DNA from: Polyangiaceae bacterium
GTDB lineage: Bacteria > Myxococcota_A > Polyangia > Polyangiales > Polyangiaceae
NCBI GenBank assembly: GCA_947475525.1
Contig: CANJMI010000009.1
Location: forward strand, 1 to 64,000
Reading direction: 5' to 3'
Length of the DNA: 64,000 bases
A model generated the notes under the pieces. It was not told where the DNA came from, searched no databases, and was given only the letters and a program-made list of their open reading frames with translations. A program made the translations under genes and the position numbers. Position 1 is the first letter of the stretch; each line of letters starts with the position of its first letter. This document shows, piece after piece, positions 40,051-48,432 of the stretch.

Positions 40051-41829
40051 TTACTTCTTCTCGAGAACCAGGAACTGCACCCGGCGGTTCTTCGCCTGGC
40101 CTTCGGGCGTATCGTTGCTGACCCGCGGGACCTCGTCTCCGTAGCCCTTGGCGACGAGGCGATTCGCGGCGACGCCACGCTTGACGAGGGCCGCGACGAG
40201 GGCACCCGCGCGATCCTGCGAGATCGTCTTGTTGATGCGCTTTGCGCCCTGATTGTCGGTGTGCGCCTGCACCTCGACCTTCACGAGCTCGACGTGTTCT
40301 TTCAAGAAACTCGCGACCGCTTCGAGACCCGCGTCGCTGGTTGCTCGGAGCGTTACGCCACCTCCGTCGAACTCGATACCGGGCGCGCCAAGGTTCAGGA
40401 TCGCGTCCGCCGGGCAGCCGCGGTGTTGCGGTTTCGACGAGTCCGCCCCCGCTTCCGCCGGGCAGGCGTCGACGTCATCGCGCACGCCGTCGCCATCGGT
40501 GTCACTGGGGCAGCCGTTCGTTTTCGGGTCGGCGCTCGCGCTGCCCTTGAGCTCGGCACACGCATCCACCGGATCGGCGATGCCATCCCCGTCGCGGTCG
40601 CCGCCTACCGGGCAGCCATTTTTCAGCGCGTCCGGAGCGGCTACTCCCAGAGCTTCCGGGCACGCGTCGACAGCATCGAGCACCCCATCGCCGTCTTTAT
40701 CCAAGACCGGGCAGCCGTGCTTCTTCGCGTCGTCGCTCGCCACGCCGACCGCATCCATGCACGCGTCGACAGCATCGAGAATGCCGTCGCTGTCTTTATC
40801 CAAGATCGGGCAGCCGTGTTTCTTTGGATCCTCGCTTGCTACACCGGCCGTGTCGGCGCAGGCGTCGAGCGGATCATGGACGCCGTCGCCGTCGCGGTCG
40901 GAGACCTTTTCTTTCTTGGCGACGTCGATCTCGGGAGCCCAGGTAAAACTCAGCATTCCGCGAACGCGTGGACTGCCGACCCCCGCCGACAGGGCTGTTC
41001 CGGCACCGAGGCCGAGAGTGAACTCTTCGAGGAATCGGTAACGCGCTCCGACGAGCACATCGAGATTCGTCGTGCGCGAATCGACCGAGTCGAACGACAA
41101 CGTTCCAAGCACCTCGGGTCCAACTTGGAGTTCGCGCTGCGGGCCGAGAAGGGCGCCGACCGCGGCGGAGTACGTGAGCCGCGAGCCCTGGTTTACGCCG
41201 AGAAACTCGCGACTTTCACGCAGCTCGGGGCCGACCGCCGCCGCATAGCGGATGCGGTTGCCCACGTCACCGTTCGCGATGGCGTGCACCCAGCCGCGGA
41301 GGCGTGCGTCGCTCGCGTACGCACCGGTCGTAGGCAGGTAAAGGTAGCCTCCGACGCCGACATGAACGAGCCCCCGCGACTCACTCCAAATTCTTCCGCG
41401 ACCGGAGAGACGCACGTTCGCGGTGCCCGTGGTCGGCGGCGCCGGGAGCGATGTCCCACCCGCGGCGAAGGCATCACCTTGCTGAAATGCCGCAGGAAAA
41501 TCGACGCCGATGACGGCGCGATCGAACAAGGCCACGGAGACGTTTCCGTGCGCGAGGACCTGGTGCCGCACGACCGAGCTGACGAGAGTGCCGGTGTTGA
41601 TGGTCGTGACCTCGAGCGGCCGGTGCGCATAGTCGGCGAACACCATCGCGCGTATCGCTAGCCGCCCGTTCGTCTCGGCGCTGGGCACGCTGAAGAACGC
41701 GTCCCCGGCAGCGGCCGGATCGAGCCGGGGCAAAGCAAACTGAGTGCCAGCGTCATCGGCAAACGCTTGCGGCGCCTGCGCCACAACCGCCGCGCCCAAT
41801 AGGACCGTTACGAGCGAATTCTGCCGCAT
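40051..41829 (-). CDS. OmpA-family outer membrane protein with thrombospondin type 3 repeats
   Basis: 592 residues from ATG 41829 (GGAGA upstream; the frame is open 52 codons further). Signal 1-25. An N-terminal barrel-like region runs to about 325. Five TSP3-like calcium repeats follow, alternating D-x-D-x-D-G-(V/I)-x-D-x-x-D-A-C with a C-P-I/V-L-D-K-D spacer (330-460). The OmpA/MotB peptidoglycan-binding domain is residues 475-590: V-E-V-Q-A-H-T-D-N-Q-G, then R-A-G-A-L-V-A-A-L-V-K-R-G, A-K-G-Y-G-D and N-R-R-V-Q-F-L-V. It ties outer membrane to peptidoglycan. Same strand and nine bases from the lectin gene, so an operon. Confidence 0.92.
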   Translation of the reverse strand: MRQNSLVTVLLGAAVVAQAPQAFADDAGTQFALPRLDPAAAGDAFFSVPSAETNGRLAIRAMVFADYAHRPLEVTTINTGTLVSSVVRHQVLAHGNVSVALFDRAVIGVDFPAAFQQGDAFAAGGTSLPAPPTTGTANVRLSGRGRIWSESRGLVHVGVGGYLYLPTTGAYASDARLRGWVHAIANGDVGNRIRYAAAVGPELRESREFLGVNQGSRLTYSAAVGALLGPQRELQVGPEVLGTLSFDSVDSRTTNLDVLVGARYRFLEEFTLGLGAGTALSAGVGSPRVRGMLSFTWAPEIDVAKKEKVSDRDGDGVHDPLDACADTAGVASEDPKKHGCPILDKDSDGILDAVDACMDAVGVASDDAKKHGCPVLDKDGDGVLDAVDACPEALGVAAPDALKNGCPVGGDRDGDGIADPVDACAELKGSASADPKTNGCPSDTDGDGVRDDVDACPAEAGADSSKPQHRGCPADAILNLGAPGIEFDGGGVTLRATSDAGLEAVASFLKEHVELVKVEVQAHTDNQGAKRINKTISQDRAGALVAALVKRGVAANRLVAKGYGDEVPRVSNDTPEGQAKNRRVQFLVLEKK

Positions 41830-41985
41830 GTCGGATCGTCTCCGCGAGATCGCTTCGCGCAGGCGCATCGGTGCCCCAACGCCCAAGCTTCCCCGAAGGA
41901 ATCTCTTCGCCTGCTCAGGCCCCGGCGTCAAATAAGGAGCCGGGGCGGCCGGTCCGAATGCCAGCCGCCTCACGACCGAGCTCAC

Positions 41986-44900
41986 TCATATGCGGTGCAG
42001 ATCCGGCGCCTTGGTCAGGAGCCGATCGAGCCAGGCATTCGTCAGTTTTTCCTGGGCCGTGTTCGCCCGGAGGCGCGCGTTCAAGTTCTTGAAGTCGACG
42101 CGATCGAGTTCCTGGTCCTGATTGAAGCAAGAAAAGACGATGGTCTCCTTGCCGGTCACCGGATCGACATGCTTCTGGAGGCACTGCGCGCAGACCTCTT
42201 TCATCATGCATTGCATCGGTGAGTTGATGCTGCCGATTGCGACGTGCTTCGGGTCGAGATGCGGCAAAAGGACGCCGTGTCGCGCCTCTTTGACCGCCGC
42301 CATCATCCGGTCGGAGCCGATGGCGACGATGCGGCGAACGTCCTTCAGGTTGAAGAGCTCTCCGCCAAATTTGCCCTCCGCGTAGGCGAGCATCGCCTGG
42401 ACGATGTTGCCGCGGAATTGCCGATCCATCGGACGCCGCGGGGCGATCTCGGCGCCGGTGTCGGTGCACCAAATTACCTGGTCGGTCGCAACCTCGATGT
42501 CCTCTTGCTTGAAGAGATCCTCGCCCTTCTTGTAACCCGCGAAGTAGATGACCTTGTCGCCCTTTGCGCGAAGCGCCTTCGCGATCGAGAACAGCACCGC
42601 GTTGCCGAGGCCACCACCTGCGAGCAACACGGTCTCGCCCTCGGGGATCTCGGTCGCCGTTCCGGTCGGCCCCATCACGACGACCTCTTCACCGGGCTTC
42701 AGCATCGCGAGCATGCGCGACGAGGCGCCCATTTCCAGCGCGATCATCGACAAGAGGCCCTTCTCTTTGTCGACCCAGGCCCCCGTGAGCGCGAGGCCTT
42801 CCATCGTGACGCGCGTGCCCTCGATCACAGGCGAAGACGCCTCGAAATTCTGCATGCGGTAAAATTGCCCCGGCTCGAACTTGCGGGTCGCGGCCGGTGC
42901 ATGCACCACGACCTCGACGATCGTGGGCGTCAGGCGCGTCACCGAGTGCACCGTGGCGGTAACCTCGCTCGAGACGCGGGCAAAGAGGGCGCGCCGTCGT
43001 TCGTCTCGCTTCGCTTGCGGCTCGTCGCCAAGCTTCGCCGTCTCGGCCTCGAACAAGGCGACGACATGCGGGTAGGCATCCTTCGCGCTGGCCATCGCCT
43101 TGACGACGCTGCCTGCGTAAAACGGATTGTTGTCACCGTAGTAACTGACGGCGTGGACGCCATCGTCGTAGCTCGTGAAGTAGCCCTTTTTCGGGTCGTC
43201 GGTCGGCTCGACGACGAGCTTGCCTTCGGCGTTCCGGTACGCCGTGTGCGCGCGGAAGAACTGCTTCCACTTGTCGAAAGCGAACGTGCCGGGCTTCTCC
43301 TTTTCGTACATCACGTTCGGGCTCGTGCCGGCTGCGACGCACACCGTGCGCGCGGGAAGCTCCACCATCTCACCGGTTGCCGTCCACTTGCCGGAGGCGA
43401 GCGACTGACGCTCGAAGGTCATCGCTTCGACCGCGCCGTGGGCGTCGACCTTCGCCTCGACGGGGGCGAGGTTCTCTAAGTACCGAACGCCTTCCTCGAG
43501 CGATTTGATTACCTCTTCGTGATTCAAACGGTACGCGGGCGAGTCGAGCACGCGCTTGCGATAGACGAGCGAGACGCCCCCCCAAGAATCGAGGAGCTTC
43601 TGGAACTCGGGCTCGCGCTCGGCGGCGGCAGCACGGACGCGCTCCGCTTTGATGGCCGCTCCGTGCGTGCGCTGCTCTTCGATGAACTCGCGCTCCTCGG
43701 GGTCGAACATCGCCATCACGTTCGCTTCGCCGCGTTCCTCGCGGAGTGCATCGAGCCGCTCGCAGGTCTTCTCGGTCTGGATGATGTAGTAGGCGAGCAG
43801 CTCCGTCGCCGTGTCGATCGCCGTTAGGCCACCGCCGATGACGATGGCCGGTAAGCGAACTTGCATGTTCGCGAGCGACGAGCGCTTGTAGGCGCCAGTG
43901 AGCTGAAGGCTCATCAAAAAGTCGCTCGCCTTGCGGATCCCGCGCGCGAGGTTGTTCTTCATTGGGATGACCGTCGGGCGGCCGGCTCCCGCAGCGATCG
44001 CGACGTGGTCGAACCCGAGCTCCCAGGCGTCGTCGAGGTCGAGCGTCCCGCCGAAGCGCACGCCGCCCTTGATCTGGAGGAGCCGCTGCCGCGCGAGTGT
44101 CACGTAGAGGACCGTGAGGAAGTTCTTGTCCCAGCGGACCGTGATGCCGTATTCGCTCACGCCACCGAACCCGAGGAGCACGCGCTCGTCGAGCTCGACG
44201 CAGAGGTCGGAGTAACGCTTGATTGGACGCGGCGGCGTCGTCTCGTCACCCGTAAGCTCGACGGGGAGCGGTTCGATCTTGAGGCCGTCGACCGCGACGC
44301 ACGCGAAGCCTTCCTGCGTCAGGTGGTGAGCCAGCGTGTAGCCTGCCGGACCAAGGCCGACGATAAGAACGTTCTTGCCATTGTAGGCGCGTGCGTAGGG
44401 ACGCTTCGGGTTCAGCGGATTCCAGCGCGTGAGAAAACCGTAGATCTCGAAGCCCCATGGCAGGTCGAGCACGTCGGTCAAAACGGCGGTCTCGACGAGC
44501 GGAATGTTTACCGGCTCCTGCTTTTGATACACGCAGGACTTCATGCAATCGTTGCAGATGCGGTGACCCGTGCCGGGGACCATCGGGTTGTCTACGCAGA
44601 TGAGCGCGAGCGCGCCTATCGAGTCACCCACCTGCCGCAGCACCTGCATTTCACCGATCTTTTCGCACAGCGGGCAACCGTTGAGGTCGACACCGAGCGG
44701 GTTCGGTTTGACGACCCCCGTCTTGGTGTCGTGCAGGCCCTTCGAGCAACTGTCCTTGTCGCGCTCGTGGCAATAGATGCAGTACTCGACCTCGCTTTCG
44801 ATCTGCCGCTCCGTGCCGCGGCGATCGGTGAGCACGAAGCCATCGCGATTGCGGCGCTCGTGGTCGGGACCGACGAAGAGCTCAGGCAACGCCTCGCTCG

Positions 44901-45687
44901 GTCGGCGAATTTGGACGAGCTCCTCGTACTCGAGTTTCGCGGGGGACTTCAATGACGGCCAGCGCGCCGCTCTGCCATGGGCCGCGCGGCGGACCGTGAG
45001 CCAGCGCTCAACCGCATCGAGCCCAACCGCGAGACGCGCGAGTTCGTCGGTATTGCCTGCTTTTTTAGCTGCATCGTGAGCATCAAAGACGGCCATGGCC
45101 GCGATCGCCACCGCGAGTTCTTCGTCGTCGCTGCCCGAACCGAAGAGGGACGGATCGGCACCGGCATCCGCGAGAACGCGACGCGATGCGTCTTCGGCCT
45201 CGCCGTCACTTCCTTTCCAACTTTGCCCAGCGCTGGGCTTGAAGAGACGCTTTTTTGCGAACTCCTTCTTGAAGCGCCAGAGTGGCGAGCGAGCATCGGC
45301 GGCGTCGACGAGCACCCGCGCCTCCGCCTCGACACCGAAGAGCCGCGCGACGAACGCCGACACGTAAGGCGCAACCTCGACCAAGAGCGCCGATACGGCC
45401 TCCGGCGCCAACCCTTCCCCTTGGGCGGCGCGGAACGCATCGAACTTCGCAAATGTTTCGGGCGCGGTCGCTCTCAGCTCCTCACGGAACACCCCGTCGA
45501 GATCGGCCAAACGCGCCGGCTCGAAGAGATCCGCGTAACCGAACCCCGCGATGCCGAGGACGAGCTCGGACCCGTGCGACGTGGCGGCCTTCCAAGTTTC
45601 AAAATCGCGCTGCATGCGCGCGTGGCGTTCCAAACCTTGATGGTCGCTCGTGGAGAGGCTTGAGGGGGCAATCGGAAGTGGGCGCAT
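41986..45687 (-). CDS. Giant flavoprotein oxidoreductase: GltD/NfnB-like plus PyrK/NfnA-like fusion
   Basis: 1233 residues. Residues 1-290 match nothing I recognise. Residues 300-390 hold cysteines of iron-sulfur type (C303-x2-C306-x7-C314, N-G-C-P-L-C, R-I-C-N-D-C-M-K-S-C). From 440 comes a glutamate synthase small-subunit/dihydropyrimidine dehydrogenase-like domain: FAD fold V-L-I-V-G-L-G-P-A-G near 444 and a second dinucleotide site V-I-G-G-G-L-T-A-I-D near 617. From about 935 comes an FNR/PyrK-type domain: F-E-P-G-Q-F-Y-R-M, then L-L-A-G-G-G-L-G-N-A-V-L, and four cysteines C1160, C1166, C1169, C1187 for a [2Fe-2S] cluster. The order is that of NfnB then NfnA. It probably shuttles electrons between NAD(P)H and ferredoxin or a partner; bifurcation is inference. 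Single gene. Confidence 0.8.
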   Translation of the reverse strand: MRPLPIAPSSLSTSDHQGLERHARMQRDFETWKAATSHGSELVLGIAGFGYADLFEPARLADLDGVFREELRATAPETFAKFDAFRAAQGEGLAPEAVSALLVEVAPYVSAFVARLFGVEAEARVLVDAADARSPLWRFKKEFAKKRLFKPSAGQSWKGSDGEAEDASRRVLADAGADPSLFGSGSDDEELAVAIAAMAVFDAHDAAKKAGNTDELARLAVGLDAVERWLTVRRAAHGRAARWPSLKSPAKLEYEELVQIRRPSEALPELFVGPDHERRNRDGFVLTDRRGTERQIESEVEYCIYCHERDKDSCSKGLHDTKTGVVKPNPLGVDLNGCPLCEKIGEMQVLRQVGDSIGALALICVDNPMVPGTGHRICNDCMKSCVYQKQEPVNIPLVETAVLTDVLDLPWGFEIYGFLTRWNPLNPKRPYARAYNGKNVLIVGLGPAGYTLAHHLTQEGFACVAVDGLKIEPLPVELTGDETTPPRPIKRYSDLCVELDERVLLGFGGVSEYGITVRWDKNFLTVLYVTLARQRLLQIKGGVRFGGTLDLDDAWELGFDHVAIAAGAGRPTVIPMKNNLARGIRKASDFLMSLQLTGAYKRSSLANMQVRLPAIVIGGGLTAIDTATELLAYYIIQTEKTCERLDALREERGEANVMAMFDPEEREFIEEQRTHGAAIKAERVRAAAAEREPEFQKLLDSWGGVSLVYRKRVLDSPAYRLNHEEVIKSLEEGVRYLENLAPVEAKVDAHGAVEAMTFERQSLASGKWTATGEMVELPARTVCVAAGTSPNVMYEKEKPGTFAFDKWKQFFRAHTAYRNAEGKLVVEPTDDPKKGYFTSYDDGVHAVSYYGDNNPFYAGSVVKAMASAKDAYPHVVALFEAETAKLGDEPQAKRDERRRALFARVSSEVTATVHSVTRLTPTIVEVVVHAPAATRKFEPGQFYRMQNFEASSPVIEGTRVTMEGLALTGAWVDKEKGLLSMIALEMGASSRMLAMLKPGEEVVVMGPTGTATEIPEGETVLLAGGGLGNAVLFSIAKALRAKGDKVIYFAGYKKGEDLFKQEDIEVATDQVIWCTDTGAEIAPRRPMDRQFRGNIVQAMLAYAEGKFGGELFNLKDVRRIVAIGSDRMMAAVKEARHGVLLPHLDPKHVAIGSINSPMQCMMKEVCAQCLQKHVDPVTGKETIVFSCFNQDQELDRVDFKNLNARLRANTAQEKLTNAWLDRLLTKAPDLHRI

Positions 45688-45878
45688 GGTTCGTCTCGTC
45701 TCGCGTTGGGGGGCGTGTCCGCGGCGGCGTCAGTCGCCACCCGGCCGTGATCGGGCGGGGAGGATAGCAAGACCCACGGCCCGGGGTGGAGCGAACGGCG
45801 AGGTATCGACACACGCTTCGTCCAGGGCCCTCCCGATCGGGCGTCGGAAGCGACCGAAGTCGTGCTAGGAACCGCGAA

Positions 45879-46841
45879 ATGGGTCGTTCGCCTTGCTGTC
45901 AGTTCGCGTTCGCTTTCGCTTCGCTTGCGGTCATCGGGTGCGCTACGGGGTCGCGCGACGAAGACGACAGCGCGAGCACGACCGATGTCACGACAACGAC
46001 CGGTGGCGGCGCGGCCTCCGCGGGTCCGTCGAGCACCACCGGCAACCCAAGCGGTACAGGTTCCGACAGCGCGACGACGACGTCCGGAAGTGGGACCGGC
46101 GGCGGCGGCGGCGGCGGTGGGTCCGGGTCCGAGTGTAGCCCGGCAGAAGGCGGCATCTTCGTCATCTCAAAGACGAATGACCTCCATCGTTTCGACCCGA
46201 CCTCGGCCAAGCTCAAATTGGTCGGCCCGCTGATGTGCCAGGTGAGCGCCGGCGTGATCCCGGTCTCGATCGCAGTCGATCGGCAGGAGCTCGCGTGGGT
46301 CCTCTACAGCGACCGCCGACTCTACAAGGTGTCGACCGCGTCCGCCGCGTGTGAAAAAACAGCATTTGTCCCGAGCCAACATGGCTTCTCGACGTTCAGC
46401 TTGGCGTTCGTCGCAAACGCACCCGACTTTTCAAGTGAAACGCTGACGATCGCCAACAACTTGGGGACAGGCTCGATCGACATGGGCACGCTCGTGGTCA
46501 CGCCGCACGGAACCTTCGGCACAAGCCAGACGCTCCAGCTCACGGGCACAGGAAAAGGCGAGCTCTACGGTTTTTTCACCACGAAGCCTGCGTACTTGTC
46601 GCCTATCGATAAGCTCACCGCGGCCATCGGGGCGCACCTCAACATCGATGCTATCAAGACGACCGGCCCCTCGGCTTTCGCGCAATGGGGCGGGTCGTTT
46701 TGGTTTTTCACGGCGCCGATCGGCACGTCGTCGCGCATCGATCGTTACGATCCGATTGCGAAAACCATCAGCACGATTAACGCGAGCGTCGGCTTCGAGA
46801 TCGTGGCGGCAGGCGTCTCCACCTGCGCCCCTACCAAGTAG
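45879..46841 (+). CDS. Lipoprotein of unknown function
   Basis: 320 residues from ATG 45879 with AGGAA at good spacing. Lipobox A-V-I-G-C, then a long Thr/Ser/Gly linker with a run of seven Gly (residues 30-82). The rest (85-320) is strand-rich: I-F-V-I-S-K-T-N-D-L-H-R-F-D-P-T, V-S-I-A-V-D-R-Q-E-L-A-W-V-L-Y, Y-D-P-I-A-K-T-I. This is a pattern of short repeats that could be a six-bladed beta-propeller. Not recognised as a known family. Adjacent genes give no hint. Confidence 0.65.
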   Translation: MGRSPCCQFAFAFASLAVIGCATGSRDEDDSASTTDVTTTTGGGAASAGPSSTTGNPSGTGSDSATTTSGSGTGGGGGGGGSGSECSPAEGGIFVISKTNDLHRFDPTSAKLKLVGPLMCQVSAGVIPVSIAVDRQELAWVLYSDRRLYKVSTASAACEKTAFVPSQHGFSTFSLAFVANAPDFSSETLTIANNLGTGSIDMGTLVVTPHGTFGTSQTLQLTGTGKGELYGFFTTKPAYLSPIDKLTAAIGAHLNIDAIKTTGPSAFAQWGGSFWFFTAPIGTSSRIDRYDPIAKTISTINASVGFEIVAAGVSTCAPTK

Positions 46842-46852
46842 CTCGCTTGGGG

Positions 46853-48346
46853 CTACGCGTTCTGCGGGAAGCCGAGGTCGACACCGCGGAATCGCGGGTC
46901 GGGCCAGCGACCGATGACGACCTTGTTGCGCGTGTAGAAGCGGAGGCCGTCCGGCCCGTAGATGTGCAAATCGCCGAAGAGCGACTGCTTCCAACCGCCG
47001 AACGAGTAGTACGACATCGGCACGGGGATAGGCACGTTGATGCCAACCATGCCGACCTGGATTTCGTGCTGGAACTTGCGCGCCGCTCCGCCGTCATTGG
47101 TGAAGATGGCGGTGCCGTTTCCGTAGGGATGACCGTGGACGAGGGCTATCGCCTGATCGTACGTGTCAACGCGGACGACGCTGAGCACCGGGCCGAAAAT
47201 CTCTTCGCGGTAGACGGTCATCTCGGGACGAACGTGGTCGAGCAAACATGGCCCGAGGAAGAAGCCCTTCTCGTGGCCGGGCACTTTCAGCGTGCGACCG
47301 TCGACGAGCACCTTCGCGCCTGCGGCCTCGCCCGCTCCGACGTACGCCGCCACCTTGTCACGGTGCTGTTGGGTGATCAGCGGGCCCATCTGCGATGAGG
47401 CGTCGAGACCGTTGCCGACCTTCATCGCCGCGATGCGCTCCTGGATCTTCGGCAAGAGCTTGTCGGCCGCGTTGCCGACCGCGACGAGCACGCTTATCGC
47501 CATGCAACGCTCGCCCGCCGAACCGTAGCCGGCTCCCACGGCCGCGTCGGCCGCGAGCTCCATGTCGGCATCGGGGAGCACGACCATGTGATTCTTCGCC
47601 CCGCCGAGTGCCTGCACGCGCTTGCCGTTTTTCGTGCCGGTCTCGTAGATGTAGCGCGCGATCGGTGTCGAGCCGACGAAGCTGATGGCGCCGATCGACG
47701 GGTGTTCGAGCAAGCGATCGACCGCGACTTTGTCGCCGTGAACGACGTTCATTACGCCTTCGGGCAAGCCGGCCTTCGTCAGCAATTCCGCGCAAAAATT
47801 CGTGACCGACGGGTCACGCTCGGAGGGCTTCAAGACGAAGGTATTTCCGCAGGCGATCGCCACGGGATACATCCACATTGGCACCATCGCGGGGAAGTTG
47901 AATGGGGTGATCCCAGCCACGACGCCGACCGGCTGGCGGAGCGAATACGAGTCGACGTCGGTCGAGACGTTCTCGCTGATTTCGCCCTTCAAGAGATGGG
48001 AGAGCCCACACGCGAACTCGATCACCTCGAGGCCGCGCTGAACTTCGCCTTGCGCGTCGGAGAAGACCTTGCCGTGCTCGAGCGTCAGCAAGCGCGCGAG
48101 GTCATCTTTGTGTTTGTTTACGAGCTCGCGGAAGCCGAAGAGGATGCGCGTGCGCGTCGCGAGCGAGGCATGGCGCCACGACTCGGAAGCCTTCGCCGCG
48201 GAATCGATCGCAGCATCGACCTCGCCAACGGTTGCGTAGGGGACGTGGCGCTGCACCTCGCCCGTCGCGGGGTTGAACACGTCACCCGTTCGCTCGCTCT
48301 TCGAGGCGACCGGCCGTCCATCGATCCAATGCGTCAGCGTTTCCAT
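46853..48346 (-). CDS. mmsA: Methylmalonate-semialdehyde dehydrogenase (CoA-acylating)
   Basis: 497 residues, the family length; GAGGT is spaced six to seven bases from the ATG. It converts methylmalonate semialdehyde (and malonate semialdehyde) to propionyl- or acetyl-CoA in valine and inositol breakdown. Motifs: P-F-N-F-P-A-M-V-P-M-W-M near residue 150 (MMSDH hallmark), F-V-G-S-T-P-I-A cofactor loop, L-G-G-A-K-N-H near 255 (the K-N-H variant of the usual Glu region), and catalytic Cys in G-E-R-C-M-A near 285. No other valine-degradation gene is adjacent. Confidence 0.95.
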   Translation of the reverse strand: METLTHWIDGRPVASKSERTGDVFNPATGEVQRHVPYATVGEVDAAIDSAAKASESWRHASLATRTRILFGFRELVNKHKDDLARLLTLEHGKVFSDAQGEVQRGLEVIEFACGLSHLLKGEISENVSTDVDSYSLRQPVGVVAGITPFNFPAMVPMWMYPVAIACGNTFVLKPSERDPSVTNFCAELLTKAGLPEGVMNVVHGDKVAVDRLLEHPSIGAISFVGSTPIARYIYETGTKNGKRVQALGGAKNHMVVLPDADMELAADAAVGAGYGSAGERCMAISVLVAVGNAADKLLPKIQERIAAMKVGNGLDASSQMGPLITQQHRDKVAAYVGAGEAAGAKVLVDGRTLKVPGHEKGFFLGPCLLDHVRPEMTVYREEIFGPVLSVVRVDTYDQAIALVHGHPYGNGTAIFTNDGGAARKFQHEIQVGMVGINVPIPVPMSYYSFGGWKQSLFGDLHIYGPDGLRFYTRNKVVIGRWPDPRFRGVDLGFPQNA

Positions 48347-48432
48347 TCAATTTACCTCGGTTCGACGCCGTCCGCCGGCATCCAAGTTCGGCAGGATACA
48401 CTCGAATAGACGGGCGGCAGCAAGCCGACTTT

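Noticed and set aside
40261-41661. 466-codon open frame on the + strand
   Set aside because: Antisense to the OmpA/TSP3 gene; the repeat structure only mirrors the Asp-rich calcium repeats.
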